Below, in pieces: positions 35,741-44,884 of a DNA stretch of 64,000 nucleotides. This stretch comes from Gibbsiella quercinecans. GTDB taxonomy: Bacteria > Pseudomonadota > Gammaproteobacteria > Enterobacterales > Enterobacteriaceae. Location of the stretch: positions 5,036,925-5,100,924 of the forward strand of contig NZ_CP014136.1 in the NCBI RefSeq assembly GCF_002291425.1, read 5' to 3'. Numbering within the stretch: the first letter of the stretch is position 1; every line of letters starts with the position of its first letter. Under the pieces are notes generated by a model that saw only the letters and a program-made list of their open reading frames with translations, was not told the DNA's origin and searched no databases. The position numbers were made by a program, and so were the translations under genes.

Positions 35741-37462
35741 ATGGCTGGCGTAAGAGAAATAACCATTTCTGGAATAAAGAAAAGATTACTATCAAGGTAT
35801 GGTGAATACATTAACATGGATAATGTTGGTGGAAGCGAAGAATCAAAAGAGATAGTCAAGGTTTCTAGAGCAATAGCCGCGCTAGCTGTAAATATTTTTA
35901 ACCCAGAGTTAAGTGAGGTTGTTTGTTCAGAATCGGTATGCGATGGCAGCGATGATAGATGTATAGATGCTGTTTATGTAAATCATGATAAGAAACAAGT
36001 AACAATAGTCCAGTCAAAATTCGATCAGTCTGGGAATGGTTCAATATCTAGGCAAGATATGGCGGATTATTTAACATCATGCAGAGATGTATTGATGGAA
36101 GAATATAACCTTTTCAACGATAGATTTAATAGATTTTCAGAATCGCTAGAAGTTGCTTATGACAACTCCTACAAGTATTTTTTTGTTTTTGCTTATAGCG
36201 GTAGAGATGAGTTATCAGAAGATGTTAAAAGGCAAATTGAACAAAGAAAGAAAGAATTCAATTTTGACCTTGATGGTGATTACATAGAAATACAGACACT
36301 ATCTTTAAGCAAAATAAAAGATTACTTGAGCAGAAGATCACTTGGAAATATCAATATAAATGATGTCGAGATTTTCCAGTATGGGGTGACAGAGGAGCCA
36401 TTGAAAGCTGTTCATGGGCTGATTACTGGTGATCAGGTCGCTAGTTGGTGGGAAGACTATGGTGATCTTCTTTTAGAAGATAATATTCGAGGTGGGTTAG
36501 GCGAAGTATCTGATGTCAACCAAGGAATAAAAAAAACACTTATTGATAACCCTGAGATGTTCTACTACTTTAATAATGGAGTCACTATACTAGTTAACAC
36601 TATCACTCCGAAAATGAGGAATGGTAAAACGAGAAGAGAAAACGGTGGTTTTGACCTAGTTAATGTTAATGTTATTAACGGTGCTCAAACCATTAGTACA
36701 ATTGGGAAAGCCTATCTATCTGGTGAAGTTACCATGGATCAACTGGCTGAAGTTAAATTGCCATGCCGTTTTATCAAAGTTGAAGACTATGGCAGCCAAG
36801 ATGGCGGCGGATTAGATGTCGCGCTGTCAATAACCATAGCCAACAATAGTCAGAATAAAGTTACAGCTAGAGACTTTATTTCAAAGGACCCATTCCAAAT
36901 AGAGTTGAAAAGATCATTTTCTTTTGAGGAACCCTACGTTTACGAAATAAAGAGAAGCGAGCAAGATTCAAATAAGTCTCCTGGCGTTAATGTTATAACA
37001 ATAGAAGATGCACTTTCATCATTAGTTTGTAACTTAAATTCACCTCGATATATGGCCTTATTGAAATCAAATCGAGGAAGGTTTTTTGAGTCTATAACCA
37101 GTCCAGTATATAAGGCTGTTTTTAATCCTAGTGTTCATTGTGTGATGCTAATCAATACAGTTAATTTTTTTCGATCTGCGAATGAAGCTCTTAATTACAT
37201 GGAAAAAAATAGAAAAACGAAGCGCGATGAAAAGATAGTTATTCATGGGAAATACATTTTCATCTCTTTAGTTATGAATAAATATCGGAGTTTAATCGAG
37301 AGGAACGCAGTTGTTCCTGTTGATGATATCCCCGACCTAAAGCCATATATAAACGAGACTTTCAAGAAAATCAAGGCACACATAGACGAACATTACGCTA
37401 CTAGTCACATGCCTCGTTTTTTCGAAAATCAAAGTAAAGTTAAAGAGGTCATGGTTCTCTAA
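35741..37462 (+). CDS. AIPR-family abortive phage infection protein
   Basis: 573 aa. The central region carries the AIPR (PF10592) signature: LLEDNIRGGLGEVSDVN (about 244-260), FYYFNNGVTILVN (274-286), LVNVNVINGAQTI (306-318) and IANNSQNKVTARDF (366-379). The N-terminal domain has IDAVYV (D76) and VQSKF (Q91-x-K93), the D...QxK pattern of Mrr-like restriction nucleases, so it may be a nuclease. No membrane segment or signal. RBS AGAGGATA upstream. Stands alone: no methylase or partner gene is nearby. AT-rich codon use unlike the flanks marks it as acquired. Related proteins give abortive infection against phages; the trigger and activity here are unknown. Confidence 0.88.
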   Translation: MAGVREITISGIKKRLLSRYGEYINMDNVGGSEESKEIVKVSRAIAALAVNIFNPELSEVVCSESVCDGSDDRCIDAVYVNHDKKQVTIVQSKFDQSGNGSISRQDMADYLTSCRDVLMEEYNLFNDRFNRFSESLEVAYDNSYKYFFVFAYSGRDELSEDVKRQIEQRKKEFNFDLDGDYIEIQTLSLSKIKDYLSRRSLGNININDVEIFQYGVTEEPLKAVHGLITGDQVASWWEDYGDLLLEDNIRGGLGEVSDVNQGIKKTLIDNPEMFYYFNNGVTILVNTITPKMRNGKTRRENGGFDLVNVNVINGAQTISTIGKAYLSGEVTMDQLAEVKLPCRFIKVEDYGSQDGGGLDVALSITIANNSQNKVTARDFISKDPFQIELKRSFSFEEPYVYEIKRSEQDSNKSPGVNVITIEDALSSLVCNLNSPRYMALLKSNRGRFFESITSPVYKAVFNPSVHCVMLINTVNFFRSANEALNYMEKNRKTKRDEKIVIHGKYIFISLVMNKYRSLIERNAVVPVDDIPDLKPYINETFKKIKAHIDEHYATSHMPRFFENQSKVKEVMVL

Positions 37463-37499
37463 GTCTCACCTTTAGACTAAACAACCTATATCAAGTAGC

Positions 37500-37526
37500 A
37501 GCCCTCTCTGGCAGAGGGCTTTTACT
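37500..37526 (+). terminator. intrinsic terminator of the AIPR gene
   Basis: GCCCTCT/AGAGGGC stem, 5-base loop, TTTTA tail, 40 bases after the stop. Confidence 0.75.
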
Positions 37527-37862
37527 TGCCATAATCACACACAGACGTGCTGTACTTCTCTTTAATTAAGCCTTTATACAGCCTGTTTGCTTCATGAAAC
37601 TAATTCGGCGCGGTGCGCGAAGCCCGCAAGATTCAAAATCAAACAATTTACCAGGCAATTATATTCCTCTGTTGTTGTTCATGACGCACGAGCCGGAATA
37701 AATACCGTTTAATCCTCAGAGATGAGAGGGAATAGACATCTATTACCGGCCCACATTGGTGAACGAGATAATCTCGCCACTTAACACCGGCGTTTAAACA
37801 CAGCCCTTGTCTAAAATCTTAATTTTTCAAAGTAGTCCGCTTTTCGCTTGGAGCGGTCTGTC
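37527..37862. other. 336-base stretch left of the IS element
   Basis: No gene seen. Its last four bases, TGTC, are repeated on the far side of the IS and are probably the target duplication. Confidence 0.5.
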
Positions 37863-37900
37863 GGTAATCCTCCCATTTTTAACGGAGGTGATAAGTAGAA

Positions 37901-38728
37901 TCAGGTCATGCGTTGAATATGCTGCATCGGCGTGTAGCCATTCAATGCCATATTCGGACGCTCGTGATTATAAAACCATTGCCAGCGTGTGGCATAGTCC
38001 TGCAATTCATCCAGCGAGGAAAACAGGTACTGCCCTAGCCAGTCATAGCGTACTGTACGATTATATCGCTCAATATAAGCGTTCTGCTGAGGGTTACCGG
38101 GCTGAATAAAACGCAGGGTTATATTCTGTCGGGCCGCCCATGACATCAGTATCCTGCCTGTATATTCTGGCCCGTTATCGCACCGGATAGCTGCTGGTTT
38201 TCCCTTCCATTCAATGAGCTGCTCCAGTGTTCTGACCACCCGACTCGCTGGCAGGGAAAAATCCACCTCAATCGCCAGCGCTTCCCGATTAAAGTCATCG
38301 ATAACATTCAGTAAACGAACAGAACGTCCATCCGATAGCTGATCATGCATGAAATCCATCGACCAGCATTCGTTGCCACTTTCAGGCACCACCAGTGGCT
38401 CAGGTTTATCCCGTTTCAGTCGTTTTTTCGGCTTGATCCGCATGTTAAGCGACAACCCGCAATAAATCCGGTACACCCTTTTATGGTTAAACTGGAAACC
38501 TTTTACGTTACGCAGATACAGAAAACACAGGCCAAATCCCCAGTTACGCTGACTGTCAGTGATACGGAGCAGCCAGTCGGCGATGACGTCATTTTCTTCA
38601 TTTCGTTGCGGCTGGTAGCGATAGCAACTTTCGCTGACAACAAACAGCCGGCAGGCAAAACGCACGCTGACGTTTCGGCTCCTGACGGCTTCTTGCGCCA
38701 TCTGCTTTCGACGCGATGGCTTCACCAC
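37901..38728 (-). CDS. IS3-family transposase OrfB (DDE integrase domain)
   Basis: 275 aa. An HTH_21-type N-terminus ([14 protein letters not shown]) is followed by the integrase catalytic core: D in [12 protein letters not shown] in [11 protein letters not shown] and E in [16 protein letters not shown] form the DDE triad. [18 protein letters not shown] is typical of the IS407 group. Normally made as an OrfAB fusion by -1 frameshifting from orfA. Confidence 0.9.
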   Translation of the reverse strand: MVKPSRRKQMAQEAVRSRNVSVRFACRLFVVSESCYRYQPQRNEENDVIADWLLRITDSQRNWGFGLCFLYLRNVKGFQFNHKRVYRIYCGLSLNMRIKPKKRLKRDKPEPLVVPESGNECWSMDFMHDQLSDGRSVRLLNVIDDFNREALAIEVDFSLPASRVVRTLEQLIEWKGKPAAIRCDNGPEYTGRILMSWAARQNITLRFIQPGNPQQNAYIERYNRTVRYDWLGQYLFSSLDELQDYATRWQWFYNHERPNMALNGYTPMQHIQRMT

Positions 38729-38987
38729 TTTTTTGCCATGGCTTCCTGAATAATTTCGGCCTTGAGACGCTCTTCAGCATACATTTTTTTGAGGGACGGT
38801 TTTCCTCTTCCAGTTCTTTGAGGCGGGTCATCATGGAAGCATCCATCCCGCCAAAGCGTGAACGCCACTTATAGAAACTGGCGTTGCTCATGCCATGCTC
38901 GCGGCACAGTTCGGCCACCGGCGTTCCTGCCTCGGCTTGCTTCAGGATGGACATGATCTGGCTGTCAGTGAAACGTGATTTTTTCAT
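38722..38987 (-). pseudogene. IS3-family OrfA, frameshifted
   Basis: The start is intact: MKKSRFTDSQIMSILKQAEA with a helix-turn-helix (VAELCREHGMSNASFYKWRSRFGG). After KELEEENR a single base appears to be missing in the CGTC-CCTC stretch near 38793, so the leucine-zipper region [10 protein letters not shown] is read out of frame. This would abolish normal OrfA and the OrfAB fusion. The judgement rests on the usual sequence of this IS group. Confidence 0.65.
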
Positions 38988-39057
38988 AGAGATCTCCCCG
39001 GTTCAGGTTACGAGAAAATTCTACTTATGAACACACCGGTTTTTCGGGGGGATTACC

Positions 39058-40065
39058 TGTCTGATTAATCTCAGGTGTGTCTCCCAAAACTGTCATAATC
39101 AGACATCATTGTTTCCGCATAACCAATTAATGACCTTAGTCGAATCTATCACTATCTTTACCATCCATGAGTTTAAATAACTTTTCAAAATAGTAAATCA
39201 CTGGATGGATGTGAAGTAACCACATTACCAATCACTGTACTCGACTGTTAAGCCTTATCTGGCGGGCGCTTGATGGTGAGCAAGCCTAACGCCTTGTGCA
39301 CAAGCTTTCCACAAGGTGTAGCCGTATTATGAAAAGCCATTTAGTGCATAGTGAAATATTCACATAAGTAGGGATAAGAGACGATTGAAAGCTGCCATCA
39401 TTAGGCAGATATTGACGGAATTTCTAACATTCGTATCTTGAGGCTACCTAGAGCGATCCGGGAATTTTACGATAGTCTTAGTTTGTTAGCTGAAATTTTT
39501 CTGGGGCTACTTGCAATGGTGAGAGGCCATACGATTTATTATCTTACTGGCTATGGTTTTATTTTTGTATAACCATTAAGAACAGCAGGAAATCTATAGC
39601 ACAGGCCGTAGGCCTGATCATAAGGATAACAAAATCGAACTTGTTCATTCCTTTTTATTATCACTATGCATTAGCACATGATTTGTCAAAAACTAATCGA
39701 TAGTGTTTGCTGGTATCAGATAGAAAATGATAATAAAGAACTACAAATATTAATATTTCCATCTTACATCACATTTACGAAAATCAGGAGCGTCGTGGAT
39801 AGCCATACGCTTATAGTACAGGTGTGTCTAGGGCTATTAGTGCTCGATATTAGATGCTCTAATCGTACAACCAGCAGCTGGCTTCGGCAGAATCTATTAG
39901 CATTCTAACCGTCAGCGGGATCAACATTAAAGCGTTGACAAGGTATGTCAGGCACCGAAGTTGTATAACTTTTGATTAAATAACTTTTCCTTAACTATCA
40001 AGGCATCGTATTCGGCACTATTTATTGATTTTAAAACATAAAACTCATCTAATAGGCAAACGTCT
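39058..40065. other. 1-kb AT-rich stretch, no supported gene
   Basis: Many stops in all frames. The 76-codon frame at 39678-39908 has no RBS and atypical composition. Probably decayed mobile DNA. Confidence 0.5.
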
Positions 40066-40440
40066 TCATTTGATAAGCGCAAGCTCTTGCTGATAGTCAA
40101 TATAATCTATCCTAAGGCTTCCCCGGTATTTATGCTTGGCGATGAAATAGGGATAGGCGGAATCTCTATGGTGGTAAAGGGTGATTTTCCAGCCTTTAAG
40201 GAACAGATTATTTTCGATAATGCCGCATTGTGCCTGAATTAAGATGTCGCGAATCGAATCCCATGGCAATGCTGGCCGCCTCTCGCTGTAGAGCAGGGTG
40301 TATCTGGCGACGTATCGTATAATCTGTTTACGCATGTTGTCTATGGTCCCTAAAGGGAAAATGAGTTTGTTGCCCGAAATCGGCGGTAAACAATGGGGCA
40401 GTAACGCGCTGAATACTGGGTCAGGCTGGTCAGAGACCAA
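40066..40440 (-). CDS. hypothetical protein or gene remnant
   Basis: Up to 124 codons open, but the only far-upstream start is TTG without a clear RBS; an internal ATG would give 89 aa (MRKQIIRYVARYTLLYSERR). Composition is protein-like with many Tyr, Arg and Ile residues. No family is recognised. A near-perfect Fur box lies just upstream of the TTG. It could be the truncated end of a larger gene. Confidence 0.3.
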   Translation of the reverse strand: MVSDQPDPVFSALLPHCLPPISGNKLIFPLGTIDNMRKQIIRYVARYTLLYSERRPALPWDSIRDILIQAQCGIIENNLFLKGWKITLYHHRDSAYPYFIAKHKYRGSLRIDYIDYQQELALIK

Positions 40441-40445
40441 GCCGT

Positions 40446-40464
40446 GAAAATGATAATCATTATC
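40446..40464. promoter_or_regulatory. near-perfect Fur box
   Basis: GAAAATGATAATCATTATC matches the 19-base Fur consensus GATAATGATAATCATTATC at 18 positions. No iron-uptake gene follows on either side; the neighbours are an uncertain minus-strand ORF and, 277 bases to the right, aqpZ. Confidence 0.7.
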
Positions 40465-40740
40465 ACAAATGATTTCAACCCTGAATTTTATGCGCCGGCG
40501 CTAACGCGTGGCTCTTTTGGCATCTGTCGCGTGTTGGGCGTTGCACTAGGTTTCCAACCTGATAATACCTGCTCGCTCTTATCTGAATTTACTGCGCAAC
40601 GTTATTATATCCATACAAAAATAGTGTCTTTCTTATTGTTATAAATACATAAAATTAGTTTCTTTCATAGTTTCGTTGGTTATCATAAGCTCGCGACATA
40701 TGAGCGTCGTTAATCGTTAACGAACAGAAGGAAGTATGAA

Positions 40741-41436
40741 ATGTTTAGAAAAACCGCTGCTGAATTCTTCGGCACTTTCTGGCTGGTGTTTGGTGGTTGT
40801 GGGAGCGCGGTGTTAGCCGCAGCCTTCCCACAACTGGGGATTGGGTTTGCGGGGGTTGCGCTTGCGTTTGGTCTGACAGTTCTGACAATGGCTTTTGCCG
40901 TGGGGCATATCTCTGGCGGCCATTTCAACCCAGCAGTGACTCTGGGATTATGGGCCGGTGGGCGGATATCTTTCAAGGATGTTATACCCTACATCATTGC
41001 GCAGGTGATTGGTGGTATTGCTGCTGGTGGCGTTCTGTATCTGATTGCCAGCGGTAAATCTGGCTTTGATGTAACGGCCAGTGGTTTTGCATCAAATGGC
41101 TTTGGCGAGCACTCTCCTGGTGGATACTCACTGCAGTCTGCCGTTATCATCGAGCTGGTTCTGACGGCATTTTTCCTGATCGTGATTCATGGTGCGACAG
41201 ATAAACGCGCTCCGGCGGGGTTCGCGCCCATTGCCATTGGTCTGGCGCTGACCCTTATTCACTTGATTAGCATTCCGGTCACTAACACATCGGTAAACCC
41301 AGCCCGCAGCACCGCCGTGGCGGTTTATCAGGGAACATGGGCCTTACAGCAACTCTGGGTATTCTGGCTGGTGCCGCTGGTTGGGGGCGTTGTCGGTGGG
41401 CTGATTTATCGCTTTCTTTTGCAGCGTAAAGACTAA
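40741..41436 (+). CDS. aqpZ: aquaporin Z
   Basis: 231 aa with six membrane helices and two half-helices bearing the NPA motifs [11 protein letters not shown] (about residues 61-71) and [11 protein letters not shown] (about 184-194). The selectivity residues fit a water channel (F in the first helix, H in LIHLISIP, T in [10 protein letters not shown] after the second NPA). Inner-membrane water channel. RBS AGAAGGAAG. It has normal core codon use, so it marks the right limit of the low-GC segment. Confidence 0.96.
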   Translation: MFRKTAAEFFGTFWLVFGGCGSAVLAAAFPQLGIGFAGVALAFGLTVLTMAFAVGHISGGHFNPAVTLGLWAGGRISFKDVIPYIIAQVIGGIAAGGVLYLIASGKSGFDVTASGFASNGFGEHSPGGYSLQSAVIIELVLTAFFLIVIHGATDKRAPAGFAPIAIGLALTLIHLISIPVTNTSVNPARSTAVAVYQGTWALQQLWVFWLVPLVGGVVGGLIYRFLLQRKD

Positions 41437-41463
41437 ACCTTGCTCACATTAAACCTATGATTC

Positions 41464-41489
41464 ACCCCGCCAACAGGCGGGGTTTTTGT
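41464..41489 (+). terminator. intrinsic terminator of aqpZ
   Basis: CCCCGCC/GGCGGGG stem with loop AACA and five T. Confidence 0.85.
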
Positions 41490-41497
41490 TGTCTATG

Positions 41498-42200
41498 GAA
41501 AACCCCCAGCTAGGCTGGGGGTTCCGGAAAGCTTTCAGCTTTAAGCCAGTTATTAAAACCCCTTTTGATTTGTTAAAACATCTTGCGGTCTGGCAACTGC
41601 AAAAGTTCAACAAGAAATCAAAAGGGGGTCCCAATGGGGGACGAAAAGAGCTTAGCGCACACCCGATGGAACTGTAAATATCACATAGTTTTTGCGCCAA
41701 AATACCGAAGACAAGCGTTCTACGGAGAGAAACGTCTGGCGATAGGCAGTATCTTAAGAAAGCTATGTGAGTGGAAAAATGTACGGATCCTGGAAGCTGA
41801 ATGCTGCGCAGATCATATCCATATGCTTGTGGAAATCCCGCCCAAAATGAGCGTATCTGGCTTTATGGGATATCTGAAAGGGAAAAGCAGTCTGATGCTT
41901 TATGAGCAGTTTGGAGATCTGAAATTCAAATACAGAAACAGGGAGTTCTGGTGCCGGGGGTACTACGTAGATACGGTGGGGAAGAACACCGCGAAGATAC
42001 AGGAATACATAAAGCACCAACTTGAAGAGGATAAAATGGGCGAGCAGTTATCGATCCCTTACCCGGGTAGCCCGTTTACGGGCCGTAAGTAACGGAGTCT
42101 GATGCAAATGTCAGATCGTATGCGCCTGTTAGGGCGCGGCTGGTAACAGAGCCTTATAGGCGCATCAGAAAAACCTCCGGCTATGCCGGAGGATATTTAT
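41498..42200 (+). mobile_element. IS200-type insertion sequence
   Basis: About 700 bp, bounded by a left hairpin (AACCCCCAGC/GCTGGGGGTT) and a right hairpin (ACCTCCGGC/GCCGGAGG). It encodes a single IS200 TnpA. There is a leader stem before the ORF where IS200 hides its RBS, and an antisense RNA (art200) is expected there. The ends are approximate because IS200 makes no target duplication. Confidence 0.85.
41634..42092 (+). CDS. tnpA: IS200 transposase TnpA
   Basis: 152 aa, almost identical to enterobacterial IS200 TnpA (MGDEKSLAHTRWNCKYHIVF, ending SIPYPGSPFTGRK). Y1 HUH transposase: the HUH motif is HIHM (about 62-65) and the nucleophile tyrosine lies in GYYVDTVGKN (about 121-130). It appears intact. 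Start at ATG 41634, since the frame upstream is leader. Confidence 0.95.
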   Translation: MGDEKSLAHTRWNCKYHIVFAPKYRRQAFYGEKRLAIGSILRKLCEWKNVRILEAECCADHIHMLVEIPPKMSVSGFMGYLKGKSSLMLYEQFGDLKFKYRNREFWCRGYYVDTVGKNTAKIQEYIKHQLEEDKMGEQLSIPYPGSPFTGRK

Positions 42201-42407
42201 TTGCCGCCACCATTTTATTTACCTGCCTCCTTGCTCCTTTTCATGCCGCGTTAACTTTTTTATGGCACATCAATGATCGTAACATTCGCGGTATTTAATA
42301 ATTGCGCTGCTTTCATTGGCTTCTATGGTTAACAGATCGATAGTGATAGTTGCCTGTTTGAGGAGAGCGGCAGGGAATATAACGGTTCGTAGACTAAGGT
42401 GGATTTC

Positions 42408-43349
42408 ATGTTTTCTGATGCTCCAGTAGCCACTCATCAACTACATTCAAGCTATGAAATGGAGGCGCCAGGTCCTTTGGGTGCCCTGCGGGGAACGGCT
42501 GTTCTGCCGGCAGAAAAAGGGGCGCCGGTTATCCTGATCATCCCGGGCTCTGGGCCTACCGATCGTGATGGCAATAGCCCACTGGGCATTCGCGCAGCAA
42601 CCTATAAATTGTTGGCGGAAGGGTTGGCAGCGCAAGGTGTTGCCAGTATCCGAATCGATAAGCGCGGTATGTTCGGCAGCCAGGCCGCCGTGCCAGATGC
42701 CAACGCGGTAACCGTCAATGATTATGTTGACGATATCAGCGCGTGGGTGAATGTTGCCATGGCACAAACTGGCGCATCCTGCATTTGGCTGTTGGGGCAC
42801 AGTGAGGGGGGGCTGGTGGCGTTGGTTGCTGTCGGAAAAATTAAAAATATTTGTGGGCTTGTGCTGCTTGCCACGCCGGCCAGGCCACTGGGTGAGGTTT
42901 TGGCCGCACAGCTACGGTCCAACCCTCATAATGCGCCGTTGATGGATGCGGCTGTAAACGTGATCAACCAGCTCTCGGCTGGCCATCGTGTCGATGCCCA
43001 GAATATACCGCCATTGCTTATGCCGCTTTTTAAGCCCGCCGTGCAGGGGTTCCTAATCAGTGCTTTTTCATTGAACCCCATTAAGCTAGCGGGCAAGATC
43101 GATAAGCCGGTTTTGATTCTGCAAGGGGAGCGCGATATTCAGGTGCCCGCCACGGCTGAACAACTTAGGCAGGTTTTTCCCCAGGCAACGCTGGCCATGC
43201 TGCCCGATACGAATCACATTTTTAAATCGGTCACGACGGATGACAAAGCCGTTAATCTGGCGACTTATGCTATGGCCGATCTGCCTCTGGCGCCAGGCGT
43301 GGTGAGCGCTATCACGGATTTCGTAAAGTCCCACAGCTCATCAAGGTGA
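42408..43349 (+). CDS. alpha/beta hydrolase
   Basis: 313 aa. IIPGSGPTDRDGNSPLG is the oxyanion region, GHSEGGLVA (about residue 129) the nucleophile elbow with Ser, ILQGERDIQVP holds the catalytic Asp and PDTNHIF the His. The fold matches COG1073-like esterases/peptidases. No signal peptide. The ATG at 42408 follows AAGGTGG and is preferred to a GTG three codons upstream. Monocistronic; substrate unknown. Confidence 0.85.
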   Translation: MFSDAPVATHQLHSSYEMEAPGPLGALRGTAVLPAEKGAPVILIIPGSGPTDRDGNSPLGIRAATYKLLAEGLAAQGVASIRIDKRGMFGSQAAVPDANAVTVNDYVDDISAWVNVAMAQTGASCIWLLGHSEGGLVALVAVGKIKNICGLVLLATPARPLGEVLAAQLRSNPHNAPLMDAAVNVINQLSAGHRVDAQNIPPLLMPLFKPAVQGFLISAFSLNPIKLAGKIDKPVLILQGERDIQVPATAEQLRQVFPQATLAMLPDTNHIFKSVTTDDKAVNLATYAMADLPLAPGVVSAITDFVKSHSSSR

Positions 43350-43391
43350 TTGATGGTGTGGCGCCGTTGCTGTCAGGTGGGGCGTTGGCCA

Positions 43392-43423
43392 TAAAAAATC
43401 CCGCTGGGCAGAGCACAGCGGGA
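43392..43423 (-). terminator. terminator for the family 9 glycosyltransferase gene
   Basis: CCCGCTG/CAGCGGG stem with a 9-base loop; on the minus strand it is followed by ATTTTTTA. It may also serve the convergent hydrolase gene. Confidence 0.6.
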
Positions 43424-43553
43424 AAACCGGGTAGGGCATCAATGGAATGGCAGATAATTGGATCTCGTTATCTGCAAGCACTGTACACCTTGCAATATCA
43501 ATGGCAGTTAAACCATGCCGGAATTACCTCATGTGCTGTTAATGTCGGCGGCG

Positions 43554-44615
43554 TTAATGCGCTAATTGGGTGAGTTTTTCATCCAGCGCTTGTATTAGCG
43601 TGGTTACAGACAGATCGCGAATCGCCGGGCACGCGGTAACAATTTGTGTGGCATGCGAATAATTTGGCGCCCATATTTTATAGCCGACTAATCCGCTGTC
43701 TTTCAGGCGGCGGGTATTGTAAACCGCCAGCAGCGGCGTATTAAAAGCACATGCGATATGCACAATCGACGTGTCGGGGCTTATCACCAGATCGGCGTTT
43801 CGCACGATCTCAATGGCGGTATTAATGGTACTGTTAGCCACATATTCCGCTGTGGGAATTTGCAAGGATTGCAGTTTGTCGCTATGCCCAATTAAAAGGA
43901 TGCGGCATTCCTGATGGTGTTGGCGTATATGCGCGATCAGGCATTGCACCTGTTCGCGGGAAAAGTCTTTGTCTTCTGCGCCGGTGAACGGATTGATGGC
44001 GATAAGCCGGCGATCCGCCGGCAGCGTTAATGGCGCGACAAGGGCCGCCGCTGCAGGATCACGCCCCAAATGATAGTGGAAGGGCGCAGGCGGCAAATTG
44101 AATAACGCCAACACTTGCCGGTGCCGTTCTGTAATATGTTGCTCGCTATTGCGCCAGTTTAACTTCGGGGAATAAATCGTCGAATTTGGCTTGTTAAAGC
44201 CAATGACATGGCGTGGCGCAAGCAGAAATAGCAGGCGTAGCCGTTCGTAGTCCACAACGTCATCGAAATCGATCACAACGTCAAAATGTTGCGCCCGCAG
44301 TGAACGCAATGACATCCGCTTTTCGTATAGATATGTTTGCTGAACCGCATCACAGAATGCCAGCATAGATTTGCAGACATTGCCTGTCAGCACCGAGACG
44401 TGATAGCCGTTGTCGGCCAGTTGTTTCGCCGTACCGGTGGTCACCACCATGTCGCCGATTTTATCGTCCAGGCGCAGCAGCAGAACCCGTTTAACCTTCT
44501 CGGGTTCCCAGCTGGGTGGGCGGTACGTGATATTAAGCCAGGTGTTGAGCGTGTGCAGTTTAAGGCGGCGCAAAACGGTGTTTTTAGCGCGGTTGAAACG
44601 TTTTAAAAACTGCAT
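43554..44615 (-). CDS. glycosyltransferase family 9 (heptosyltransferase-like)
   Basis: 353 aa from MQFLKRFNRAK. A GT-B fold enzyme: the N-terminal half has VLLLRLDDKIGDMVVTTG and the C-terminal half AINPFTGAEDKDFSREQV plus ADLVISPDTSIVHIACAFNTPLLAVY, the nucleotide-sugar motif of ADP-heptose:LPS transferases. Not part of a waa cluster here, so the acceptor is uncertain; it could modify LPS core or another glycan. RBS GGAG. An alternative longer start at 44699 adds hydrophobic residues without an RBS. Confidence 0.82.
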   Translation of the reverse strand: MQFLKRFNRAKNTVLRRLKLHTLNTWLNITYRPPSWEPEKVKRVLLLRLDDKIGDMVVTTGTAKQLADNGYHVSVLTGNVCKSMLAFCDAVQQTYLYEKRMSLRSLRAQHFDVVIDFDDVVDYERLRLLFLLAPRHVIGFNKPNSTIYSPKLNWRNSEQHITERHRQVLALFNLPPAPFHYHLGRDPAAAALVAPLTLPADRRLIAINPFTGAEDKDFSREQVQCLIAHIRQHHQECRILLIGHSDKLQSLQIPTAEYVANSTINTAIEIVRNADLVISPDTSIVHIACAFNTPLLAVYNTRRLKDSGLVGYKIWAPNYSHATQIVTACPAIRDLSVTTLIQALDEKLTQLAH

Positions 44616-44884
44616 GGTTAGGGCGGCTCCAGTCCGCAAACAGATAGCAGCGATGTGACCATTAAGCAAAAAATACAGAGCAGCCTGCTCCGTACCCATC
44701 CGGCCAGGGTATCCGTTAACGCCACGCTAACGGCAAGAAGGTTAGCTGCTCGGCCCTAACCCCAGGTGCTTACCGCAGCGCATGTTAACTTACTTTTTAG
44801 GGGGGAGAAAGCTACCCTTTATGGAGCTGGGCGTGAGGGCCATACACCCTGATTAATGGATGCCAAAAATAACTGGAGCGCGCT

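Larger units (their letters stand above)
37863..39057 (-). mobile_element. IS3-family insertion sequence (IS407-group-like)
   Basis: About 1195 bp. The ends are imperfect inverted repeats of about 40 bp beginning GGTAATCC(T/C)CCC and both containing ATAAGTAGAAT. TGTC occurs immediately outside both ends, a 4-bp target duplication typical of the IS407 group. Two ORFs are read on the minus strand, orfA and orfB. The element is inserted between the AIPR gene and a gene-poor tract. Confidence 0.8.

Noticed and set aside
39678..39908. 76-codon frame in the AT-rich tract
   Set aside because: Chance ORF in low-GC DNA: no RBS, no motif.
34223..40740. CRISPR array or restriction-modification genes around the AIPR gene
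   Set aside because: No regularly spaced repeats and no methylase or helicase motifs were found in any frame.
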